Shown here: piece by piece, positions 1-4,962 of the stretch
Layout of the letters: each line of letters opens with the position of its first letter
Numbering within the stretch: the first letter of the stretch is position 1
Origin: JAAHGY01 sp051439365
GTDB taxonomy: Bacteria > Cyanobacteriota > Cyanobacteriia > CAKZMO01
Direction of reading: 5' to 3'
Assembly (NCBI GenBank): GCA_051439365.1
Contig: JBFRWC010000088.1
Location: 1-7,359, forward strand
DNA length: 7,359 nucleotides
Made by a program: the position numbers and the translations under genes
The notes under the pieces: model-generated
The model's database searches: none
What the model was told of the DNA's origin: nothing
Seen by the model: only the letters and a program-made list of their open reading frames with translations

Positions 1-829
1 TCACAGGGACGAACAACATGAAGAAGTGCAACCAACGCTTGTTGGAGAAGGCAATCCCGAAAATCTGAGACCAGAAACGGTTAGCCGTTACCATCGAATA
101 CGTCTCTTCCGCTTGAGTCGGCTCAAAGGCACGGAAGGTGTTCGCTTGGTCACTATCCTCAAACAAGGTGTTCTCTACCGTCGCACCGTGGATCGCACAC
201 AACAGTGCACCACCCAAGATACCGGCCACTCCCATCATGTGGAAGGGGTTCAAGGTCCAGTTGTGGAAACCCTGCAAGAACAACAAGAAACGGAAGATAG
301 CCGCTACACCGAAGCTGGGTGCGAAGAACCAGCTTGACTGACCCAAGGGGTACATCAAGAAGACGGATACAAATACGGCGATGGGCGCGGAGAAGGCGAT
401 CGCGTTGTAAGGACGCAGACCAACCAGACGAGCGACCTCAAACTGACGCAGCATGAAGCCGATCAGAGCGAAGGCACCGTGAAGAGCCACAAAGCTCCAC
501 AAGCCACCCACTTGCATCCAGCGGACAAAGTCCCACTGAGCTTCAGGTCCCCACAGGAACAACAGGGAGTGACCCATGCTGTTTGCAGGAGAAGAAACGG
601 CTACAGTCAAGACGTTGCAACCTTCCAAGTAGGAAGAGGCTAAGCCGTGAGTGTACCAAGAAGTAACGAAGGTAGTTCCAGTCAACCAACCCCCAATTGC
701 CATGTAGGCACAGGGGAAAAGCAACAAACCAGACCAACCGACGAAGACGAATCGATCGCGCTTTAGCCAGTCATCGAGGACGTCGAACCATCCTCGCTGG
801 GCCTGCGCACGTCCCATTGCTACGGTCAT
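1..829 (-). CDS. psbD: Photosystem II reaction-centre protein D2, 5' part (276 codons, runs off left edge)
   Basis: D2 pairs with D1 in the thylakoid membrane to form the photosystem II core. It carries half of the special chlorophyll pair, pheophytin, plastoquinone QA and the redox tyrosine YD. Reading the minus strand from ATG (827-829) gives MTVAMGRAQAQRGWFDVLDD and continues in one open frame to the edge. Standard D2 numbering holds without a gap: His117 (peripheral ChlZ), Tyr160 (YD), His189 (partner of YD), His197 (special-pair ligand), His214 and His268 (non-heme iron), Tyr244 (bicarbonate) and Trp253 (beside QA). D2 is about 352 residues, so some 76 C-terminal residues including the last helix lie outside. 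GGAG at 839-842, nine bases upstream, supports the start. In many cyanobacteria psbC follows and overlaps psbD, but that side is not visible. Residues 99-107 and 121 differ from D2 sequences I remember (see findings). Family assignment is certain; which psbD copy this is remains open. Confidence 0.98.
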   Translation of the reverse strand, partial: MTVAMGRAQAQRGWFDVLDDWLKRDRFVFVGWSGLLLFPCAYMAIGGWLTGTTFVTSWYTHGLASSYLEGCNVLTVAVSSPANSMGHSLLFLWGPEAQWDFVRWMQVGGLWSFVALHGAFALIGFMLRQFEVARLVGLRPYNAIAFSAPIAVFVSVFLMYPLGQSSWFFAPSFGVAAIFRFLLFLQGFHNWTLNPFHMMGVAGILGGALLCAIHGATVENTLFEDSDQANTFRAFEPTQAEETYSMVTANRFWSQIFGIAFSNKRWLHFFMLFVPV

Positions 830-871
830 ATTATTAATCTCCAAAATTAGAGTATTAGTACGGGCAAGCTA

Positions 872-887
872 GACGGCAGATACCGTC
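872..887 (-). promoter_or_regulatory. Small hairpin in the probable psbD 5' leader
   Basis: GACGG (872-876) and CCGTC (883-887) are complementary. On the minus strand a further U-G pair closes the stem to six pairs around a four-base loop, while the plus strand would have a C-A mismatch there. This favours an RNA role on the psbD side. It lies about 43 bases before the ATG, so it could affect transcript stability or translation. No function is shown. Confidence 0.4.
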
Positions 888-976
888 GCTCACCACAGAT
901 CCTAAGCGTCGCTGCGATCCCCAACACCTACGTGCGGCGATCGCGATACATAGTTTTATGAGAATTGCGACCTTAA

Positions 977-994
977 TTTACTTTTCTTTACTAT
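977..994 (+). promoter_or_regulatory. HLR1-like direct repeat, possible RpaB site
   Basis: TTTACTTT and TTTACTAT are two octamers separated by exactly two bases (TC). The cyanobacterial high-light element HLR1, bound by response regulator RpaB, is (G/T)TTACA(T/A)(T/A), two bases, and the same octamer again. Each half-site here differs from it only at the sixth base (T for A). A site like this upstream of a photosystem II gene fits known RpaB biology, but binding is inference. It overlaps the candidate psbD -10 box at 990-995; if both are right, bound protein would block that promoter. Confidence 0.45.
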
Positions 995-995
995 A
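990..995 (-). promoter_or_regulatory. Candidate -10 box for psbD
   Basis: On the minus strand the hexamer TATAGT matches the TATAAT consensus at five of six bases. It would start a psbD transcript near 983 with a leader of about 150 bases. No good -35 hexamer stands 16-18 bases upstream; that stretch lies at the 15-base palindrome (1011-1025). Confidence 0.3.
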
Positions 996-1010
996 CAATA
1001 CGCTTTCTAA

Positions 1011-1025
1011 ATTTGCTGAGCAAAT
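1011..1025. promoter_or_regulatory. 15-base palindrome ATTTGCT-G-AGCAAAT
   Basis: Seven-base arms are perfectly complementary around a single central base. It stands just upstream of the candidate psbD -10 box, where a -35 element would be expected, so it could be an operator for a dimeric regulator. I do not recognise the motif as the site of a named cyanobacterial factor. Confidence 0.4.
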
Positions 1026-1296
1026 CCCGTAATTTCTTTACAAAGGTTGCCCCAGACCGCTCTAAGTCACACACCAGTGCCATTGCTCTGCAAACTTTTA
1101 TTACTGACAGCTCTCATCTTTGGTGGGAATGGGCGGGGACGAGCCTCAATGGGACGATTGGTGGCATCGAAATTCGCCTAACTCACCTGTTCTGTAGCTG
1201 GAGACGGTTTAATATGAAGGGTGGGTATAAAGTGTGGATTTGCCCACAGTCGTTTTTGTCCACAATCGTAGAAGTGACCCTTCGTTGGGATTTGAT

Positions 1297-1569
1297 ATGT
1301 ACACTATTGATATTAGTTTGAAGCACTCTCCAGCCAGCCTGTCGGTGCAGCGCAAGGAAGAAGCCGATGCCAAGGCGGTTTATGGCCAGGTTTTGGATGC
1401 ATTGCGATCGCAACAGCCACAACTCTTGGAATTGACCTGTGAAAAGATGGAAGGAAAGACCATTGGTGTCATGGTGACAGAGATTTCGGCTGTCCAGCTC
1501 ACTGAACAGTCTGGGACGGCGGCGGCTTCGGGTAAGGCCCCTGGGTTTGCGGCATTGATTGAGCAATAG
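1297..1569 (+). CDS. UPF0367 family protein (90 residues, function unknown)
   Basis: The 90-residue product begins MYTIDISLKHSPASLSVQRK and ends in a Gly-Ala rich stretch followed by APGFAALIEQ. I recognise the pattern as UPF0367, a small conserved cyanobacterial family: MYTIDL-like start, SVQRK, LLELTCEK, a TEISAVQ segment and a SGTAA...PGF tail. No function is known to me. It has no signal peptide or membrane segment, so it should be cytosolic. I chose ATG 1297 because the family starts at this Met; the frame stays open upstream to an alternative GTG at 1234 that would add 21 residues. GGGA at 1287-1290 is a modest ribosome binding site. The ABC-type ATPase gene starts ten bases after the stop, so the two are probably co-transcribed. 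That pairing is the only functional hint here. Confidence 0.85.
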   Translation: MYTIDISLKHSPASLSVQRKEEADAKAVYGQVLDALRSQQPQLLELTCEKMEGKTIGVMVTEISAVQLTEQSGTAAASGKAPGFAALIEQ

Positions 1570-1579
1570 GCGATCGCCA

Positions 1580-2275
1580 ATGACGGACCAGGATACGCCC
1601 ATTGCGCCTCTGACTTCTCCCGCGATCGTGGTTAACGATCTCCGGTTTGCTTGGACCGAAGAGACCGCTATCCTGGATCAGTGCTCGCTAACCGTCCCCC
1701 AAGGACAGTTTTGGATGCTGCTGGGCACCAATGGCAGCGGAAAATCAACCCTAATGCGGTTGCTGGGAGGACTATTACAACCTCAAGGTGGCGATATGCA
1801 GTTATTGCCACCTGTGGGTTTCGTGTTCCAAAATCCCGATCATCAGTTGGTGATGCCGACGGTGGGAGCAGATGTGGCCTTTGGGCTAGTGGACGAGAAT
1901 CTTTCGTTGGCAGAGACCCATTATCGAGTGAAGGAAGCGCTGAATGCGGTCAAGCTCTTGCATCTGCAACGACGACCCATCTATGCCCTCAGTGGGGGCC
2001 AGAAACAGCGGATAGCGATCGCGGGTGCCTTAGCTCGTCACTGCAATGTCCTGTTATTGGACGAACCAACAGCGTTGTTGGACCCGGATAGTCAAATTGA
2101 TCTGGTTGCTCAAGTGCAACGGTTGGTGAAGGAGCGAGAGATGGCAGCGCTGTGGGTGACCCATCGGCTGAATGAGTTAGACTATTGCGACGGGGCGTTT
2201 TTATTAGAGCAGGGACAGGTGGTAGATTCTGGCAATCCGCAGCGATTGAAACAACAGATGATGCGCCATCGCTGA
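1580..2275 (+). CDS. ABC transporter ATP-binding protein, ECF (CbiO/EcfA) type
   Basis: This 231-residue protein is a single nucleotide-binding domain that would drive a membrane transporter from the cytosolic face. The ATPase motifs are complete: Walker A GTNGSGKST (49-57), Q-loop Gln84 in FQNPDHQ, signature LSGGQ (137-141), Walker B VLLLDE (157-162, catalytic Glu162), D-loop and switch His195. The FQNPDxQ form and short length are typical of energy-coupling-factor ATPases that power cobalt, nickel or vitamin uptake, and of the related plastid proteins ABCI10/ABCI11. No EcfT-like membrane protein or substrate-binding subunit is adjacent, so the substrate is unknown; separate subunits elsewhere are likely. 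ATG 1580 has AGG nine bases upstream; an in-frame TTG at 1559 would add seven residues and overlap the previous stop. A HIP1 octamer (1570-1577) fills the gap between the two genes. Confidence 0.93.
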   Translation: MTDQDTPIAPLTSPAIVVNDLRFAWTEETAILDQCSLTVPQGQFWMLLGTNGSGKSTLMRLLGGLLQPQGGDMQLLPPVGFVFQNPDHQLVMPTVGADVAFGLVDENLSLAETHYRVKEALNAVKLLHLQRRPIYALSGGQKQRIAIAGALARHCNVLLLDEPTALLDPDSQIDLVAQVQRLVKEREMAALWVTHRLNELDYCDGAFLLEQGQVVDSGNPQRLKQQMMRHR

Positions 2276-2412
2276 GTTCGGCGACTAGCGAGTAGCAAGT
2301 TTTCTGGGTCGAGATGCTACAGGAGTCAGTAAATAGACTCAGGATGACGGACCAGCACTGCTGTCTGGAAGATTCTGACAATGATTAGGATACGGGTATT
2401 TCACTGTTGATA
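2276..2412. terminator. Convergent gap with two weak dyads, possible terminator
   Basis: The ATPase gene and murJ converge on this 137-base gap. Two inverted repeats are visible: GTAGCA (2292-2297) with TGCTAC (2315-2320), and GAGTC (2323-2327) with GACTC (2336-2340). Neither is followed by a T run, so neither is a canonical intrinsic terminator. Cyanobacterial terminators often lack one, so the position is the main support. Confidence 0.25.
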
Positions 2413-4068
2413 TCAGCGGCGTAGTTTTTGGCGGATGCGTTGGGTGAACAAATCTACCTCTGGCAGCCGCAGTAGGGTGGCGATCGCCCCAAACACGCTC
2501 AATCCCACCAGACTAGATCCACCCAGTTGCACTAGATGCACCAGCAATCCCTCCGTTCCCAACCAGGTTTCCAAACTCATCCGAGTGCCCCAAGCCGTGA
2601 ATCCGGCGATCGCACTGGCTCCAGTTAGCATCCCAATGGGCAAAAACCAAGACCGCCACGGTAGACCGTTGATTTTGCGGTCAAGACACCACAGCAACGC
2701 GATCATTGACACCAAGTTCACCCCAGCAGTGGCGTAGACAATGCCTGCGGCTCCAAATTGAAATTGCCGTACCAGCAGGTAATCCAGCCCTGCGTTGACC
2801 AAAATATTCACCACACTAATGCGGAAGGGTGTAGCTCCGTCCCCCAAGGCATAAAATACCCGTACCAACACATCCCGCCCTAGATAGACAAACATGCCGA
2901 TACCGTAGGCGACTAGAATCGATTCCACTAACGCTGAAGCATCACTAGAGAAGGCACCTCGTTCGTATACTGTGCGGACGATGGGCAAAGCCAACACAAT
3001 AAAGAGTGCTCCCAATGGGAGCATGGTCAAGGCCGTTAGAACCAGCCCTTGGCGAATTCGGTCTTTGAGATCGTCCCAGTGTTCTGGGGCGGCAAGGCGA
3101 GAGAAAACAGGGAGTAGCGGGACCAGAATCACATTGGAAATAATTCCTAGCGGCATCTGTACCAGTAGGTTGGCGTAGCTGAGGGCCGCTCCAGCGCCTG
3201 GAATTTCCGAGGCGAAAAATAGATCCGTGTAAACGTTAATCTGCAAGGTTCCTGACGAAAAGGTTGCCGGAGCCATCACCTTGAGCACATCCCACACCCC
3301 AGGTTGGTTCCAGTTAAACCGCAATCGTAATGTGCCCAAGCCCGATCGCCACTGAGCCACGACTTGGGCTAGCCATTGTAAAACGCCTCCAGCGACGGTG
3401 CCTCCAGCCAGTGCCACTCCGCCCATCATGGCATAGTCCTGACTGGTGGGGCTGAGGTCTCCGATGGACACAGCAAAAACGCCAATGGCCACGAGTAAGG
3501 CAGTGCTGGAAAAAATGGGACTAATAGAGGGAAGCCAATACAAATCAGCCGCATTGAGGGTGCCAAAACCAATACCGATCAGGCCCGCTAACAAGGCGAT
3601 GGGAGCCATAATCCGCAACTGTTGGGTCGCGATCGCGATCTCCACATCGTCTAACCTCGGTCCCACCAGGTTGATAATCACGGGAGCGATCGCCACTAGA
3701 ATCACTGTTACCACCAGTAACACTGCTCCCACCAAAGTTGTCATGGTTTCCACGAGGGGAGCGGTATCCTCTTTATCCCGCTTGGCCAAGGCACTGACCA
3801 TGGCACTGTGGAAGGGGCCGTTGATCCCTCCCAGCAAAATTAGCAGAAATCCGGGCACCACATAGGCATAGGTGTAGGCATTGGCCGCTGGTCCCACACC
3901 AAAGGTGGCGGCGATCGCCAACTGGCGAAACAGGCCAAAAAATTTACTAATGAAGGTAGCGATCGCTACAATTCCGGCAATATTCGCCAAAGAGCGCCGA
4001 GTTGTAGGGGTAGGCGAAGGGTTGAGATCAGAATCAGACACGGCAGACTGGTCCACGGTAGGGATCAA
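2413..4068 (-). CDS. murJ: MurJ/MviN family lipid II flippase homologue (MOP superfamily)
   Basis: The 551-residue, strongly hydrophobic protein has the family's usual length. MurJ proteins have about 14 membrane helices and flip the lipid-linked peptidoglycan precursor across the cytoplasmic membrane. A polar tail of about 25 residues precedes the first helix. Family marks include FG.GPAANAY (56-64), VYERGAF (367-373), FYALGDGATP (405-414) and the helix around SYANLLVQMPLGI (297-309). An ungapped alignment to E. coli MurJ as I remember it matches Arg24 (here Arg48) and Ser17 (Ser41). Arg18 becomes Lys42, Asp39 becomes Asn63, and Arg52, Arg270 and Glu273 are lost (see findings). The start is TTG at 4068, with AGG four bases upstream and a stop codon directly before it. 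A GTG four codons later is the alternative, without a ribosome binding site. Family membership is firm; flipping lipid II specifically is inference. Confidence 0.92.
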   Translation of the reverse strand: MIPTVDQSAVSDSDLNPSPTPTTRRSLANIAGIVAIATFISKFFGLFRQLAIAATFGVGPAANAYTYAYVVPGFLLILLGGINGPFHSAMVSALAKRDKEDTAPLVETMTTLVGAVLLVVTVILVAIAPVIINLVGPRLDDVEIAIATQQLRIMAPIALLAGLIGIGFGTLNAADLYWLPSISPIFSSTALLVAIGVFAVSIGDLSPTSQDYAMMGGVALAGGTVAGGVLQWLAQVVAQWRSGLGTLRLRFNWNQPGVWDVLKVMAPATFSSGTLQINVYTDLFFASEIPGAGAALSYANLLVQMPLGIISNVILVPLLPVFSRLAAPEHWDDLKDRIRQGLVLTALTMLPLGALFIVLALPIVRTVYERGAFSSDASALVESILVAYGIGMFVYLGRDVLVRVFYALGDGATPFRISVVNILVNAGLDYLLVRQFQFGAAGIVYATAGVNLVSMIALLWCLDRKINGLPWRSWFLPIGMLTGASAIAGFTAWGTRMSLETWLGTEGLLVHLVQLGGSSLVGLSVFGAIATLLRLPEVDLFTQRIRQKLRR

Positions 4069-4072
4069 TTAA

Positions 4073-4096
4073 CCTAATCACTCTATCTTGATTAGG
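4073..4096 (-). promoter_or_regulatory. Hairpin covering the murJ Shine-Dalgarno-like site
   Basis: CCTAATCA (4073-4080) and TGATTAGG (4089-4096) are perfectly complementary over eight bases with an eight-base loop. In the murJ transcript the 3' arm ends in UUAGG, four bases before the UUG start, and is the only Shine-Dalgarno-like sequence there. If the hairpin forms it would hide the site. The same dyad could instead be a DNA operator. Confidence 0.5.
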
Positions 4097-4128
4097 GATC
4101 GGTTCTTGATTAGGGATCGGTTCTTGAT
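4086..4128. repeat. 18-bp tandem repeat upstream of murJ
   Basis: The unit ATTAGGGATCGGTTCTTG occurs twice without mismatch (4091-4108 and 4109-4126), flanked by partial copies (TCTTG before, AT after). Each unit carries TAGGGATC, which also occurs at the murJ start (4058-4065). TGATTAGG occurs at 4089-4096 and 4107-4114. This could be an operator cluster or simple replication slippage. Confidence 0.8.
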
Positions 4129-4138
4129 ATCCTCTCCT

Positions 4139-4191
4139 ATCCCCAAAGAGCGGGGATTCACTACTAGCAACCCAAACTGAACTGGATTGCT
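4139..4191 (-). promoter_or_regulatory. Two hairpins between the pentapeptide-repeat gene and murJ
   Basis: The first is ATCCCC (4139-4144) with GGGGAT (4152-4157), six pairs with a seven-base loop. The second spans 4166-4191, nine pairs around an eight-base loop; one pair is G-U on the minus strand but a C-A mismatch on the plus strand, so an RNA role would be on the minus strand. They follow the pentapeptide-repeat gene and precede murJ, so they may terminate the former or fold in the leader of the latter. No T run follows. Otherwise the 221-base gap 4069-4289 shows nothing I can name. Confidence 0.4.
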
Positions 4192-4289
4192 ACTGGATGG
4201 GTGACACATGAAACCTCCCCCACCTGCTACCGCGAGGATGGAGAGTGCGACGAATTTTGTTCAAAGGTTCTGATTCTTCTGATATCTTG

Positions 4290-4838
4290 CTAGGGACAGC
4301 CCAAGCTATCGCGGGTTGCCATGCCTGTCACCGGATTGGTCCCTGTGGCTCGTTTGCACATTTGCACCATCTGATAGCGATCGAGAATAGCGCCAGAAAA
4401 GTCAGCCCCATTGATTTCCGCGCCATCAAAGTCGGTGCTGGACAGAATCGCCTCCATGAACAAGGCATTAGTCAACGTTGCATTTTTGAAAGACACCCGA
4501 TCGGAGAACACGTCGGAAAGATCCGCATCCTTCAGGTTGGCATTGATAAACTCAGCTTTAGTCAAAATCGTGCCGCTGAGGTTAGAGCCTTCAAAGTTGG
4601 TATTCCGCATGGTACCGCCTGCAAAGGAGGTGCCAGAAAAATCCCGGTGGGACATATCTTGGTCGCTCAAGTCGGTGAGAGTGTAGTTAACACGATTGTC
4701 CTGCGCCCAAGCAGCAGGGGCGATCGCTCCCAGCACCAAGCCCACACACAGCAACATGATCACCCCAACCTGCTGCCAGCCTGGGCCTACGCAAAACACG
4801 GATCGACTTCCCTGACTTTGGATACCCCATCGGTTCAT
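4290..4838 (-). CDS. Exported pentapeptide-repeat protein, probably lumenal or periplasmic
   Basis: The 182-residue product has a hydrophobic segment (about 24-42) and a signal peptidase motif PAAWA-Q (cleavage after Ala45), so the mature protein should lie in the thylakoid lumen or periplasm. Residues about 52-155 are about 20 pentapeptide repeats with Leu, Phe or Met at the centre (TDLSD, RDFSG, TNFEG, SNLSG, ANLKD, ADLSD, ADFSG). These fold as a right-handed quadrilateral beta-helix of about five turns. The end reads CKRATGTNPVTGMATRDSLG then Cys-Pro, a tail I recall from cyanobacterial and plastid lumenal members such as Rfr32 and TL17-type proteins. Cys161 and Cys181 could form a disulfide. 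The molecular role of these proteins is unknown. ATG 4838 has AGGG about seven bases upstream. An in-frame GTG at 4874 adds 12 residues but would lie almost at the predicted transcript start. Confidence 0.9.
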   Translation of the reverse strand: MNRWGIQSQGSRSVFCVGPGWQQVGVIMLLCVGLVLGAIAPAAWAQDNRVNYTLTDLSDQDMSHRDFSGTSFAGGTMRNTNFEGSNLSGTILTKAEFINANLKDADLSDVFSDRVSFKNATLTNALFMEAILSSTDFDGAEINGADFSGAILDRYQMVQMCKRATGTNPVTGMATRDSLGCP

Positions 4839-4885
4839 CGCTCTACCCTGCCCTCTATACTCGCAACCATTCACTTTCTACTCTG

Positions 4886-4891
4886 TTTATA
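4886..4891 (-). promoter_or_regulatory. Candidate extended -10 promoter for the pentapeptide-repeat gene
   Basis: On the minus strand TGG-TATAAA reads as an extended -10 element (TGn plus a hexamer matching TATAAT at five of six bases). A start near 4879 leaves a leader of about 40 bases to ATG 4838. No good -35 box is present, which extended -10 promoters can tolerate. It suggests this gene has its own promoter apart from lepB. Confidence 0.4.
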
Positions 4892-4926
4892 CCAATTTTT
4901 GAGACGGGTGAGTTAATCCCTACCCC

Positions 4927-4960
4927 CCCAATCTCTCTGCCCAATCTCTCTGCCCAATCT
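4927..4960. repeat. 13-bp tandem repeat, 2.6 copies
   Basis: CCCAATCTCTCTG occurs at 4927-4939 and 4940-4952 without mismatch, followed by CCCAATCT (4953-4960). It ends two bases before the lepB stop codon and lies in the lepB to pentapeptide-repeat gap. Probably slippage-derived; no function can be read from it. Confidence 0.85.
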
Positions 4961-4962
4961 GC

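Larger units (their letters stand above)
830..1296. other. Divergent intergenic region between psbD and the UPF0367 gene
   Basis: These 467 bases separate two genes that point away from each other. I see no convincing coding frame, tRNA or rRNA in them. They hold the psbD Shine-Dalgarno site (839-842), a leader hairpin (872-887), an HLR1-like repeat (977-994), a 15-base palindrome (1011-1025), and short dyads before the UPF0367 gene (1233-1264). Plus-strand -10-like hexamers TAATAT (1210-1215) and TATAAA (1226-1231) could serve the UPF0367 gene, but neither has a recognisable -35 box. Confidence 0.8.

Noticed and set aside
26..337. Open plus-strand frame of 103 codons
   Set aside because: Antisense to psbD, which is certain from its cofactor ligands.
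1013..1321. Open plus-strand frame of 102 codons before the UPF0367 gene
   Set aside because: It begins with TTG inside the palindrome, has no ribosome binding site, overlaps the UPF0367 start in another frame and matches nothing I know.
1183..1602. Open minus-strand frame of 139 codons
   Set aside because: It covers the UPF0367 gene in antisense; the opposite strand gives a recognised conserved family.
1989..2381. Open minus-strand frame of 130 codons
   Set aside because: Mostly antisense to the ATPase gene, with no recognisable features.
3446..3865. Open plus-strand frame of 139 codons
   Set aside because: Entirely antisense to murJ; the translation is a low-complexity shadow of a membrane protein gene.
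4086..4128. CRISPR-like direct repeats
   Set aside because: The units are contiguous tandem copies without spacers, so this is not a CRISPR array.
4195..4289. Possible tRNA or small RNA gene in the gap before murJ
   Set aside because: TTCAAAGGTTCTGATTC looks slightly like a T-arm, but there is no acceptor stem, anticodon arm or CCA end in position.
4245..4916. Open plus-strand frame of 223 codons
   Set aside because: It lies opposite the pentapeptide-repeat gene, whose regular repeats and signal peptide show the true coding strand. Its own translation resembles nothing and lacks a credible start.
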